Source: Actinacidiphila oryziradicis
GTDB taxonomy: Bacteria; Actinomycetota; Actinomycetes; Streptomycetales; Streptomycetaceae
Assembly: GCF_005047355.1 (NCBI RefSeq)
Contig: NZ_SUMC01000051.1
Location: 1-59,783, forward strand
DNA length: 59,783 nt
Direction of reading: 5' to 3'
In this document: piece by piece, positions 1 through 8,015 of the stretch
How positions within the stretch are numbered: the stretch's first letter is position 1
How the letters are laid out: each line of letters begins with the position of its first letter
Made by a program: the position numbers and the translations under genes
Notes under the pieces: generated by a model
Database searches by the model: none
What the model was told of the DNA's origin: nothing
What the model saw: the letters and a program-made list of their open reading frames with translations, nothing else

Positions 1-1
1 G

Positions 2-181
2 GCTGATCTCGGGGTGGCGTCCGGTAATGGCAAGGGGCAGATCTTCGTCAAGGGCGAGGTGATCAAGACCGTCCCGGAGTCGAAGATCGTCGAGACCCTG
101 ATCGAAGAGGCGATGAAGATCGCCGAGCAGATGGAGGCCGACGGCATCGCCTCCGGCGAGCCCCAGGTGAGCATCAGCTGA
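2..181 (+). CDS. ispG: 4-hydroxy-3-methylbut-2-en-1-yl diphosphate synthase, C-terminal end only
   Basis: The window opens inside this gene; only the last 59 codons and the TGA stop at 179-181 are present. The visible part contains GVASGNGKGQIFVKGEV and ends in GEPQVSIS, the typical C-terminus of actinobacterial IspG (GcpE), the iron-sulfur enzyme of the MEP isoprenoid pathway. The iron-sulfur cysteines lie upstream of the window. Identification rests on this tail and on the downstream GNAT and proS neighbours, which follow ispG in Streptomyces. A short inverted repeat (276-282 with 291-297) lies between this gene and the next and might end transcription. Confidence 0.85.
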   Translation, partial: ADLGVASGNGKGQIFVKGEVIKTVPESKIVETLIEEAMKIAEQMEADGIASGEPQVSIS

Positions 182-341
182 TCCGCCCGCGGTTCGGAGA
201 TCCCCAGCCCGCCCCGCGGCTACCGGTCCACGGGGCGCAAGGACAGCGGTAAGCGCCGCCGAAGCACAACCCGCGCCCCGCAAGGTAAAGTGCGGGGATC
301 AGCTGCCCGCTGCGCTGCGGCCCGTACGGTGAGGCGCCCAC

Positions 342-1187
342 GTGTTGACGACGACGACCATCAAGGTCCTGGAGCCAGGCGACCTCGAGGCCGCCCTTGA
401 GGTGCTGGGGCGCGACCCGGTGGCGAATGCGTTTGTCGCCTCCCGGGTCAATGTCGCCGGGCTCGACCCATGGCGGCTGGGCGGCGAGATGTGGGGCTGG
501 TATGCGGGCGGGCGGCTCACCAGCCTCTGCTACGCAGGGGCGAACCTCGTGCCCGTATGCGCCGGGCCGGACGCGATCCGGGCGTTCGCGGAACGGGCCC
601 GCCGTTCCGGCCGCAGGTGTTCCTCGATCGTCGGTCCCGCCGGGCCGACCGCCGAGTTGTGGTCGCTGCTGGAACCGAGTTGGGGCCCGGCCCGCGAGGT
701 CCGCTCCCGCCAGCCGCTGATGGTCACCCGGGCGCTGCCGGCGGATATCACGCCCGACCCGCTGGTACGACGCGTGCGGCGGGACGAGATAGACGTGATC
801 ATGCCGGCGTGTGTCGCGATGTTCACCGAAGAGGTCGGCGTCTCCCCGCTCGCCGGGGACGGCGGCCTGCTCTACCAGGCACGGGTCGCCGAACTCGTCA
901 CCAATGGGCGGTCGTTCGCGCGGATACAAGACGGCCGGGTGGTGTTCAAGGCCGAGATCGGCGCCGTCACCCGGCACGCCTGCCAGATCCAGGGCGTGTG
1001 GGTCGCCCCCGAACACCGCGGCCGCCGGCTCTCCGAATCCGGCATGGCGGCAGTCCTGCACTACGCGCTCCGCGATGTCGCGCCGATCGCCAGTCTCTAC
1101 GTCAACGACTTCAACACCCCGGCCCGCGCGTCGTACGAACGCGTCGGCTTCACCGAGGTCGGCGCATTCATGAGCGTCCTGTTCTAG
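342..1187 (+). CDS. GNAT-family N-acetyltransferase with DUF4081-type N-terminal half
   Basis: 281 residues. The C-terminal half has the acetyl-CoA-binding GNAT core: GVWVAPEHRGRRLSESGM (Q/RxxGxG/A-like loop, around residues 220-240) followed by a final strand ending NDFNTPARASYERVGF. The N-terminal half resembles the DUF4081 domain that accompanies GNAT in the actinobacterial protein encoded next to ispG. The substrate is unknown. The start is GTG at 342, about 160 bases after ispG; no strong ribosome-binding site is seen. The next gene begins 14 bases downstream, so the two acetyltransferases are probably co-transcribed. Confidence 0.8.
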   Translation: MLTTTTIKVLEPGDLEAALEVLGRDPVANAFVASRVNVAGLDPWRLGGEMWGWYAGGRLTSLCYAGANLVPVCAGPDAIRAFAERARRSGRRCSSIVGPAGPTAELWSLLEPSWGPAREVRSRQPLMVTRALPADITPDPLVRRVRRDEIDVIMPACVAMFTEEVGVSPLAGDGGLLYQARVAELVTNGRSFARIQDGRVVFKAEIGAVTRHACQIQGVWVAPEHRGRRLSESGMAAVLHYALRDVAPIASLYVNDFNTPARASYERVGFTEVGAFMSVLF

Positions 1188-1201
1188 TAACGTCCCCGCC
1201 C

Positions 1202-1735
1202 ATGGATGACGTGCTGGTCGGCCCGCTCGACCTCGCTGCCCGGGTCGATGAGGCACTGGCCGTACAGGCCCTCGCCTTCGGTCTCGACGACGACGAGATC
1301 GCCATCCGCCGCCAGATCGTGCTCCGCCACCTCATGTACCCCGGGGCGCGCGCGCTCGGGGCCACCACAGCCGCGAACCGCCTGGTCGGCTTTGTCTACG
1401 GAATGCCCAACGACCGTGCCCACTGGTGGTCCACCGTCGTCGAGCCCTATATGCGCCGCACTGGCACGGAGCAGTGGCTCAACGACTCCTTCGTCATCAC
1501 CGAACTGCACGTCCTGCCCGCGTACCAGGGCCGCCGTATCGGCCGGACCCTGATCACCACCATCACCGACACCGCCGCCGAACCCCGCAGCATCCTCTCC
1601 GCCATCGATGTGGAGAGCCCCGCCCGCGCCCTCTACCGCACCCTCGGCTACACCGATCTGGCGCGCCCGGTGCACTTCCCGAGCGCCGCGACCCCGTACG
1701 CCGTCATGGGCGCCCCGCTGCCGCTCCGCCGATAA
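1202..1735 (+). CDS. GNAT-family N-acetyltransferase
   Basis: 177 residues from the ATG at 1202. The frame is open far upstream, but that part overlaps the preceding gene and is not coding. A single GNAT domain is visible: ITELHVLPAYQGRRIGRTL (beta4 and the pyrophosphate-binding QxxGxG/A loop, around residues 100-118) and ESPARALYRTLGY near the end. The substrate cannot be told from sequence. It sits 14 bases after another acetyltransferase gene and 71 bases before proS, an arrangement usual for Streptomyces. Confidence 0.8.
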   Translation: MDDVLVGPLDLAARVDEALAVQALAFGLDDDEIAIRRQIVLRHLMYPGARALGATTAANRLVGFVYGMPNDRAHWWSTVVEPYMRRTGTEQWLNDSFVITELHVLPAYQGRRIGRTLITTITDTAAEPRSILSAIDVESPARALYRTLGYTDLARPVHFPSAATPYAVMGAPLPLRR

Positions 1736-1806
1736 GCGTTTCGGCTCCCCGGCCACAGGCCGATATCCTCGCCGGACACGTCGTACAGCTTCCCCTGGAG
1801 TGCCCC

Positions 1807-3492
1807 ATGGTCCTGCGCATGTCCCGTCTGATGCTCAAGACGCTGCGCGACGACCCGGCCGACGCCGAGACCGCCAGCCACAAACTGCTGGTCCGCGCCG
1901 GCTATGTGCGCCGTTCCTCGGCCGGGATGTGGATCTGGCTGCCGCTCGGCAAGAAGGTGCTGGAGAACATCTCACGCGTCATCCGTGAGGAAATGGACGC
2001 CATCGGCGGCCAGGAGGTGCTCCTCCCGGCGCTGCTGCCCCGTGAGCCGTACGAGACCAGCGGCCGTTGGTCGGAGTACGGTGACCTGCTCTTCCGCCTC
2101 AAGGACCGCAAGGGCGCGGACTATCTCCTGGGCCCCACGCACGAGGAGATCTTCACCCAGACGGTTAAGGACCAGTGCACGTCCTACAAGGACCTTCCGG
2201 TCATCCTGTACCAGATCCAGACCAAATACCGGGACGAGGCCAGGCCCCGTTCCGGGGTGCTGCGCGGGCGCGAGTTCCAGATGAAGGACTCGTACTCCTT
2301 CGACACCACCGACGAGGGCCTGGCGGAGTCCTACGACCTGCACCGCGCCGCCTATATCCGCATCTTCACCCGGCTCGGCTTCGACTTCCGGGTGGTCTCC
2401 GCGATCTCCGGCGCGATGGGCGGCTCCGCCTCCGAGGAGTTCCTCGCCCCGGCCGCCGCCGGCGAGGACACCTTCGTCGACTGCCCGGCCTGCGAGTACG
2501 CAGCGAACTCCGAGGCCGTGACGACCGTGGTCGGGCCCGTCAAGGACGTGGACCACCCGGCGCTCAAGGAGGTCGACACCCCCGACACCCCCACCGTCGA
2601 GGCACTCGCGGCCCACCTCGGCGTCCCGGCGTCCGCGGTTCTCAAGAACCTCCTCGTCAAGGTCGACGGCGAGATCACCGCCATCGGTGTCCCCGGCGAC
2701 CGTGAGGTCGACCTCGGAAAGCTCGCCGAACATCTCGCCCCCGCCACCGTCGAGCTGGTCACCGCCGAGGACTTCACCGGCCGTCCCGATCTCGTACGCG
2801 GCTACGTCGGCCCGCAGGGCCTCGGCATCCCGTATCTCGCCGACCCGCGCATCGCCCCCGGCACCTCCTGGGTCACCGGAGCGAACGCCCCGGACCGCCA
2901 CGCACTCAATGTCGTCGCCGGCCGCGACTTCGACGTCGACCGCTACCTCGATGTCGTCATCGTCCAGCCGGGCGACCCCTGCCCGGTCTGCGGCGCCGGC
3001 CTGGCCCTCGACCGCGCGATCGAGATCGGCCACATCTTCCAGCTCGGCCGCAAATACGCCGACGCCTTCGAGCTCGATGTGCTGGGGCAGCAGGGCAAGC
3101 CCGTCCGCGTCACCATGGGCTCCTACGGCATCGGCGTCTCCCGTGCGGTCGCCGCCCTCGCTGAGCAGACCCACGACGGCGCCGGTCTGTGCTGGCCCCG
3201 CGAGGTCGCGCCCGCCGACGTGCACATCGTCGCGGCCGGCAAGGCCGTGCAGACCGAGTTGGCGCTCGATCTGGCGGGCAAGCTGCACGCCGCGGGCGTC
3301 CGGGTGCTGGTCGACGACCGGGCCGGTGTCTCACCCGGCGTCAAGTTCACCGACGCGGAGCTGATCGGTGTCCCCACCATCCTCATCGTCGGCCGCGGGG
3401 CCGCCTCCGGCGTCGTCGAGCTCAAGGACCGCCGGACCGGGGCGCGTGAGGAGCTGTCCGTCGACGAGGCGATCGCGCGGCTCTCGGCCTGA
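1807..3492 (+). CDS. proS: Prolyl-tRNA synthetase
   Basis: 561 residues, the size of bacterial-type ProRS. It charges tRNA-Pro with proline in the cytoplasm. The order is: class II catalytic core with motif 2 (TKYRDEARPRSGVLRGREF, about residues 139-157) and motif 3 (TMGSYGIGVSRAVAAL); an inserted YbaK-type editing domain between them (from about residue 240, containing LGVPASAVLKNLLVKVDG), which removes mischarged alanine; and a C-terminal anticodon-binding domain (VHIVAAGK onwards). The CPVCG and CPACE Cys pairs are visible. The ATG at 1807 is chosen because homology begins there (MSRLMLKTLRDDPADAE); the long open frame upstream is a shadow of the previous gene. Confidence 0.97.
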   Translation: MVLRMSRLMLKTLRDDPADAETASHKLLVRAGYVRRSSAGMWIWLPLGKKVLENISRVIREEMDAIGGQEVLLPALLPREPYETSGRWSEYGDLLFRLKDRKGADYLLGPTHEEIFTQTVKDQCTSYKDLPVILYQIQTKYRDEARPRSGVLRGREFQMKDSYSFDTTDEGLAESYDLHRAAYIRIFTRLGFDFRVVSAISGAMGGSASEEFLAPAAAGEDTFVDCPACEYAANSEAVTTVVGPVKDVDHPALKEVDTPDTPTVEALAAHLGVPASAVLKNLLVKVDGEITAIGVPGDREVDLGKLAEHLAPATVELVTAEDFTGRPDLVRGYVGPQGLGIPYLADPRIAPGTSWVTGANAPDRHALNVVAGRDFDVDRYLDVVIVQPGDPCPVCGAGLALDRAIEIGHIFQLGRKYADAFELDVLGQQGKPVRVTMGSYGIGVSRAVAALAEQTHDGAGLCWPREVAPADVHIVAAGKAVQTELALDLAGKLHAAGVRVLVDDRAGVSPGVKFTDAELIGVPTILIVGRGAASGVVELKDRRTGAREELSVDEAIARLSA

Positions 3493-3528
3493 CGCTGCCC
3501 CGCGCCTGCGGCGGCGGGCTCCTCCCAG

Positions 3529-3626
3529 CCACCCATTACCCGGGACAGTCATGTCCCGGTGCTGAGGCACGCCGGACAGTGCCGGGCCGCCGGGCTGCTG
3601 GCCTCGCCGTGCCGGGTAACGGGTGG
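3529..3626. repeat. Spaced inverted repeat between convergent proS and kinase gene
   Basis: Arms CCACCCATTACCCGG (3529-3543) and CCGGGTAACGGGTGG (3612-3626) are complementary at 14 of 15 positions, separated by 68 bases that contain a smaller hairpin (GGGACAGTCATGTCCC, 3542-3557). It lies exactly between two converging genes, so a bidirectional terminator is the simplest reading. A remnant of a small mobile element is the alternative. Confidence 0.5.
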
Positions 3627-3645
3627 GTGGGCGGCGGGAGACCCC

Positions 3646-4563
3646 CTACAGCCAGCCGGCGAACTCCAGCAGTAGCTCGCCGCCCTCGCGGTCGCCGACC
3701 GTGAACGACCAGACGCCGGCCTCGACGGTGCGGAAGAGGGTCCAGCCGCGCAGCCGTTCCTGGTCGACGTCGAGCGCGTCGGAAAGCTTGGCCACGCGGC
3801 GCCGGGCGGCTGACTGGGGGCCGGGGGAGGCGGCGAGGGTCTCGAGGCGGTCGCGGACGAGCCAGGCCAGGTCGTAGGCGCGGTCGCCGACCAAGGGCTT
3901 GGGGTCGATGGCCAGCCAGGGCGTGCGGTCGCCGGCGAGCACATTGCCGTGGTGGTAGTCGCCGTGCAGCAGCACATCCTCCGCGGGGGCGGCGAGCAGC
4001 CGCTCCCGCGTGCCGATCGCGTCGTCGATCAGCGGCCGTAGATCGGCGGCCCACGGCTGCTCGCGCCGGGAGCGCAACGTCTCGACGAGCTCCGCGGTGT
4101 ACTCCGCGACGGTCCCGAAGGGGTGCTCGGCAGACATCGGCACCCAGAGCCGTTGCAGCGTCGCGGTGGCCTCCAGCATGGCTTTGGGCTCCGGCAGCGA
4201 CCGCAGCGAGACATCGCCATGCAGCCGCTCCAGCAGCAGTACGCCCTCTTCCGGACCGGCCCGCAGCAGACGCACCGCGCCACGGCCGTCCCAGTGGGAG
4301 AGGGCAGCGTGCTCATGCCGCGTTTCCATGGTCACCATGCCGAGCTTGAGGACGGCAGGGCTGCCGTCCGACTGCCGGACGAGGACGATCATGCTGATCT
4401 GGCCGCCCGGATCGAACACGCGCTCGGCCCGCAGCTCCCACCGTTCCAGGTACTCCGCCGCCCGCCCGGGAAGGCTCGCGAGCCAGGCGCGGCCGGTGTC
4501 GCCCGCCCAGGCGCCAACCGTGCGCACCAGACGCTCGGGTGGTTCGAGCCGTACTGAAGCCAT
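3646..4563 (-). CDS. Aminoglycoside/hydroxyurea-type phosphotransferase family protein
   Basis: 305 residues. The C-terminal half has the kinase catalytic loop VLLHGDYHHGNVLAGD (HGDxHxxN, around residues 198-213) and the metal-binding IDPKPLVGDRAYDLAW (around 220-235). These are hallmarks of the APH(6)/hydroxyurea kinase family (PF04655-like), which inactivates antibiotics such as streptomycin by phosphorylation. No substrate can be assigned; similar genes are widespread in Streptomyces without demonstrated resistance. It faces proS convergently. Start is ATG at 4563. The short stretch upstream (4578-4600) carries the direct repeat GCAGGTCTGT. Confidence 0.8.
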   Translation of the reverse strand: MASVRLEPPERLVRTVGAWAGDTGRAWLASLPGRAAEYLERWELRAERVFDPGGQISMIVLVRQSDGSPAVLKLGMVTMETRHEHAALSHWDGRGAVRLLRAGPEEGVLLLERLHGDVSLRSLPEPKAMLEATATLQRLWVPMSAEHPFGTVAEYTAELVETLRSRREQPWAADLRPLIDDAIGTRERLLAAPAEDVLLHGDYHHGNVLAGDRTPWLAIDPKPLVGDRAYDLAWLVRDRLETLAASPGPQSAARRRVAKLSDALDVDQERLRGWTLFRTVEAGVWSFTVGDREGGELLLEFAGWL

Positions 4564-4614
4564 GGTTGAGCTGTCCCTCCGCAGGTCTGTGCAGGTCTGT
4601 GCAGATCCATAGAT

Positions 4615-5046
4615 CTATGCCGTGTCGGCCCTTTCGGCCAACCCCGGGAAGGCTACGCTCCCGCCGCGCCAGCCCACGGCCCGCACCGCGGCGTCGCGCA
4701 GCGCGCCCGCGGCCTCGCGCCGCAGATCGGCGGTGGCTGAGCGGACGAGGTCGGCGTAGACGGTGGCGACCCGCTCCTCCAGCACGGTGGCGAGCCGCAC
4801 GGCGGCGGTGGCGTCCGGCACGGCGAAGGGCAGGGCGTAGGCGGGCGCGGCGGCGGCCGGGGTGCCGCCGAGGTCGCGCACCGTCCGCCGAAGCGAGTCG
4901 CGGCGGGCACGGTGTGCGTTGTAGGCCTGCTGGGCCTCGCCCCGCCGGGCCTCGCCGATCCGGGCGCCGACGACGCCGTAGCCGTATATGGCGGCGTGCT
5001 CGGCGGCGAGTGCGGCCTGGACAGCGGTGAGCGGCTCCTTGGCCAT
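4615..5046 (-). CDS. Ferritin-like domain protein (DUF4439 type)
   Basis: 143 residues, almost entirely helical. LAAEHAAIYGYGVVGARIG near the N-terminus and TVLEERVATVYADLVRSA in the second half resemble paired helices of the actinobacterial DUF4439 ferritin-like family, with Glu/His pairs (AAEHAA, LEERVA) in the places expected for such a bundle. No biochemical role is established. ATG at 5046 lies 4 bases after the stop of the upstream lipoprotein gene, so they form an operon and probably act together at the membrane. Confidence 0.75.
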   Translation of the reverse strand: MAKEPLTAVQAALAAEHAAIYGYGVVGARIGEARRGEAQQAYNAHRARRDSLRRTVRDLGGTPAAAAPAYALPFAVPDATAAVRLATVLEERVATVYADLVRSATADLRREAAGALRDAAVRAVGWRGGSVAFPGLAERADTA

Positions 5047-5050
5047 GGGT

Positions 5051-5605
5051 TCAGTTCCCCTTCTGCGACTTCTGGAGCTTCTGGAGCGCCGCCCGGAGCA
5101 GCAGGACGTGCCCTGCCCCGGCGGCGGCCACGGACGCGAGCAGCCGGGCGAGCTCGGGGGACGCGTCGAGCAGCGCGGTGGTCCGGGCGTCGGCGAGCCG
5201 CTGCTCGGCGTCGGCGAGCACGGAGACGCCCTTGCCGGCATCGCCCGGATCGGCACCGCGTGACGGGGACGGGGAGGGAGAGGGGGATGCGGATGCGGAC
5301 GCTGAGGGTGAGGGTGACGGGGCGGACGCCGCTCCGAAGGCTTCGGCGTGCCGGGCCACCTCGGCACGTAGCGGTCGGAGCTGTACCGCGAGCCCGGGGT
5401 GGGCGGTGGTGGTGGCGTCGTACCGCGCCAGCAATTCCGTACTGTCTTTCGCCGCCCGGGCCCGCAGCACGGTTTCCGGTGCGGCTGTGGTCTTCGGGCT
5501 GCCCGGCGTGTCCGCGCCCTGGGCGGCGCCTTCCGAACACCCGGATGCCCCGGCGATCGCGCCGAGCCCGGCGGTGAGCAGTACGGCGCGTCTCGCCGGT
5601 TGCAT
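5051..5605 (-). CDS. Putative lipoprotein with Ser-Pro linker
   Basis: 184 residues. The N-terminus MQPARRAVLLTAGLGAIAGASGC is a signal peptide with a lipobox (ASGC; Cys 23 predicted to be lipidated). A low-complexity linker of alternating Ser/Pro/Ala lies near residues 97-117, followed by helices ending LLRAALQKLQKSQKGN. The start is the ATG at 5605, since the frame upstream only mirrors rimP and nusA. The function is unknown. The ferritin-like gene follows after 4 bases, and this pair is kept beside rimP in Streptomyces. Confidence 0.75.
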   Translation of the reverse strand: MQPARRAVLLTAGLGAIAGASGCSEGAAQGADTPGSPKTTAAPETVLRARAAKDSTELLARYDATTTAHPGLAVQLRPLRAEVARHAEAFGAASAPSPSPSASASASPSPSPSPSRGADPGDAGKGVSVLADAEQRLADARTTALLDASPELARLLASVAAAGAGHVLLLRAALQKLQKSQKGN

Positions 5606-5900
5606 GGAATGTCCCTTTCCTGGGCGTGTGCGGATGATCACTGCGGGGCACATTACCCGCGCCGCCTGGGCGTATCCCGCGTACCCCCGCGAGGGCGTGG
5701 GCGCGGTTGGCTCCGGCACCCCGGTCTGTGCCGCTATGGCTGCCGTCCTCCCCGCGACTCCGTCCGGGGATGCCCGTCGGGAGAGGTTCCGCGGGCGGTG
5801 GGCGAAGGTTGGGAATCGTCGTTCAGCGGTCGGAACCGATACGCTTTGACCGACACGCGACCTTCCACACAACAGCACACGCGGCCGAGGAGTCACCCGG
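5606..5900. promoter_or_regulatory. Divergent promoter region, lipoprotein gene / rimP-infB operon
   Basis: 295 bases without a gene between divergently transcribed genes. It must hold the promoters of the minus-strand lipoprotein pair and the plus-strand rimP operon. GAACCGATACGCTTTGACCG (5825-5844) is AT-richer than its surroundings and may be part of the rimP promoter. No clear operator or riboswitch was recognised. Confidence 0.4.
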
Positions 5901-6437
5901 ATGAGCACCACCCAGAGCGAGAGGCTGCGCGGACTCCTGGAGCCGCTCGTCGCCAAGACGGGGCTGGATCTCGAAGAGATCAAAGTGACGGCGGCGGGCA
6001 AGCGGCGGCAGCTGATGGTCGTGGTGGACGCGGATGACGGCGTGGAGCTGGACACGGTCGCCGAGCTGAGCCGGGAGATCTCCAAGGCACTCGACGAGAC
6101 CGACGCCATGGGGGCGGGCGAGTACGTACTGGAGGTCACCTCGCCGGGTGTGGACCGTCCGCTGACCGAGCCGCGGCACTTCCGGCGCAATGAGGGCCGC
6201 CTGGTGAAGCTCACGCTGCGTGATGGCGGTGAGCTGGTCGCGCGGATTGTCGCGCTGGATGACGAGGGGCTGGATCTGGAGGTCCCGGGGGTCAAGGGAC
6301 GTAAGCCCAAGCCCGCCCGTGCGGCGTTCGCGGACATCGCGAAGGCCCGGGTGGAGATCGAGTTCAGCCGCAAAGAGAAGAACGAAGACGACGACGCAGC
6401 GGACATCGCCGGCGACGAGAGCACTGAGGAGGCGTAG
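5901..6437 (+). CDS. rimP: Ribosome maturation factor RimP
   Basis: 178 residues; helps late assembly of the 30S subunit. The N-terminal domain (LEEIKVTAAGKRRQLMVVVD, from about residue 26) and YVLEVTSPGVDRPL (about residues 75-88), the family signature, are clear, followed by an SH3-like C-terminal domain. An acidic tail (NEDDDAADIAGDESTEE) is longer than in E. coli but normal for actinobacteria. It heads the operon; the nusA start lies 2 bases after its stop. Confidence 0.95.
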   Translation: MSTTQSERLRGLLEPLVAKTGLDLEEIKVTAAGKRRQLMVVVDADDGVELDTVAELSREISKALDETDAMGAGEYVLEVTSPGVDRPLTEPRHFRRNEGRLVKLTLRDGGELVARIVALDDEGLDLEVPGVKGRKPKPARAAFADIAKARVEIEFSRKEKNEDDDAADIAGDESTEEA

Positions 6438-6439
6438 CT

Positions 6440-7501
6440 GTGGACATCGACATGAGTGCCCTGCGGGGTCTGGTACGGGAGAAGGAGATCTCGTTCGACC
6501 TGCTGGTCGAGGCGATCGAGTCGGCGCTCCTCATCGCGTACCACCGGGAGCCGGGCAGTCACCGCAACGCCCGGGTGGAGCTGGACCGCACCAACGGCCA
6601 CGTCACGGTGTGGGCGAAGGAGGACCTGTCCGAGGTCGCCGAGGGCGAGAAGCCCCGCGAGTTCGACGACACCCCGTCCGGTTTCGGCCGGATCGCGGCG
6701 ACCACCGCGAAGCAGGTGATCCTGCAGCGGCTGCGCGACGCCGAGGACGAGATCACCTTCGGGGAGTTCGCGGGCCGTGAGGGCGACATCGTCACCGGCG
6801 TGGTCCAGCAGGGCAAGGACCCCAAGAACGTCCTGGTCGATGTCGGCAGGCTGGAGGCGATCCTGCCGGTGCAGGAACAGGTCCCGGGTGAGGAGTACAA
6901 GCACGGCACACGTCTGCGCTCGTACGTCGTACGGGTGGCGAAGGGCGTGCGGGGCCCGTCGGTGACGCTCTCCCGTACGCACCCGAACCTGGTGAAGAAG
7001 CTCTTCGCCCTCGAAGTGCCGGAGATCGCGGACGGGTCGGTCGAGATCTCGGCGATCGCCCGCGAGGCCGGGCACCGTACGAAGATCGCGGTGCGGTCCA
7101 CCCGGTCCGGGCTGAACGCCAAGGGCGCGTGCATCGGGCCGATGGGCGCCCGGGTCCGCGCGGTGATGGCGGAGCTGAACGGCGAGAAGATCGACATCGT
7201 CGACTGGGCGGACGACCCGGCGGAGATGGTGGGCAACGCCCTGTCACCCGCCAGGGTGAGCAAAGTCGAGGTCGTGGACCTGGCGGCGCGGTCCGCCCGG
7301 GTGACGGTGCCGGACTACCAGTTGTCGCTGGCCATCGGCAAGGAAGGGCAGAATGCCCGGCTGGCGGCGCGGCTGACCGGCTGGCGCATCGACATCCGGC
7401 CGGACATCCAGCCGGAGGACCAGCCCGACCCCCGGTCCGACTCGCGCTCCGACTCCAGGTCCGACAGCCGGTCCGACTCCAGGTCCGACACCGAACGGTA
7501 A
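6440..7501 (+). CDS. nusA: Transcription elongation/termination factor NusA
   Basis: 353 residues, short as in other actinobacteria (no acidic-repeat domains). It binds RNA polymerase and nascent RNA and affects pausing, termination and rRNA antitermination. Order: N-terminal polymerase-binding domain (MSALRGLVREKEISFDLL onwards), S1 domain (around residues 110-185), then two KH domains (IGPMGARVRAVM and IGKEGQNARLAARL). GTG at 6440 is preceded by GAGGAGG-like purines at the rimP end. The last 25 residues are a Arg-Ser-Asp repeat encoded by a 12-base tandem repeat (about 7438-7495), unusual for NusA. Confidence 0.96.
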   Translation: MDIDMSALRGLVREKEISFDLLVEAIESALLIAYHREPGSHRNARVELDRTNGHVTVWAKEDLSEVAEGEKPREFDDTPSGFGRIAATTAKQVILQRLRDAEDEITFGEFAGREGDIVTGVVQQGKDPKNVLVDVGRLEAILPVQEQVPGEEYKHGTRLRSYVVRVAKGVRGPSVTLSRTHPNLVKKLFALEVPEIADGSVEISAIAREAGHRTKIAVRSTRSGLNAKGACIGPMGARVRAVMAELNGEKIDIVDWADDPAEMVGNALSPARVSKVEVVDLAARSARVTVPDYQLSLAIGKEGQNARLAARLTGWRIDIRPDIQPEDQPDPRSDSRSDSRSDSRSDSRSDTER

Positions 7502-7567
7502 TCAAAGAACAACCGTGCGTCGAATAACCCGAAGGGGTGAGGTCGGCGCGGGGAGGTAGACTTAAGA

Positions 7568-7846
7568 GTGTCTGGCCGGACGCGAGAACCAGCATGCCCC
7601 GAGCGCACCTGCATCGGCTGCCGGGAGCGAGCGGCCAAACAGCACTTGCTGCGTGTGGTGGCGGTCGGGGGTGCATGCGTCCTCGACCTTCGCGGTACGC
7701 TGCCCGGTCGGGGTGCGTATGTGCATCCCGGCACCGTCTGTCTCGATCTGGCGGTCCGCCGCCGGGCGTTCTCCCGGGCCTTCAGGGGCCAGGAGGCGCT
7801 CGACATCGCGGACTTGCGCCGGTATGCCGAGCAGTCGACACCGTAG
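7568..7846 (+). CDS. ylxR: YlxR family RNA-binding protein (DUF448)
   Basis: 92 residues from a GTG at 7568 preceded by GGGAGGT (7551-7557). The family signature CIGCRERAAKQHLLRVV and a later GRGAYVHPG are both present. YlxR is nearly always encoded between nusA and infB, as here, and is thought to bind RNA or nucleic acid; its exact role is unsettled. It belongs to the rimP-truB operon. Confidence 0.92.
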   Translation: MSGRTREPACPERTCIGCRERAAKQHLLRVVAVGGACVLDLRGTLPGRGAYVHPGTVCLDLAVRRRAFSRAFRGQEALDIADLRRYAEQSTP

Positions 7847-7927
7847 TAAGCGTAAGAAGCAAGAAGTGAACGGCACGGGTCACCGTGCGGTCAGGTACCC
7901 CCGCGAGTTGGAAGTAGGTCGAGATTG

Positions 7928-7972
7928 CGATGAGCACTCGATGAGCACGCGATGAGTACGCCCATGAAGTAG
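7928..7972 (+). promoter_or_regulatory. Tandem overlapping mini-ORFs in the infB leader
   Basis: An 11-base unit (CGATGAGCACT / CGATGAGCACG / CGATGAGTACG) is repeated three times at 7928-7960. Because 11 is not a multiple of 3, each unit starts a new frame: ATG at 7930 encodes MSTR and stops in TGA overlapping the next ATG (ATGA at 7941-7944). ATG at 7941 again encodes MSTR and overlaps the ATG at 7952, which encodes MSTPMK and ends at 7972. infB starts 44 bases later. This could be a coupled leader that senses initiation. The repeat and reading frames are seen directly; function is inference. Confidence 0.45.
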
Positions 7973-8015
7973 CGACGGTCCGGCGGACGATCACCCCGGA
8001 CCTAGAAGGAGCGAA

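Noticed and set aside
4578..4614. Regulatory direct repeat GCAGGTCTGT before the kinase gene
   Set aside because: Only two short copies; too little to claim an operator.
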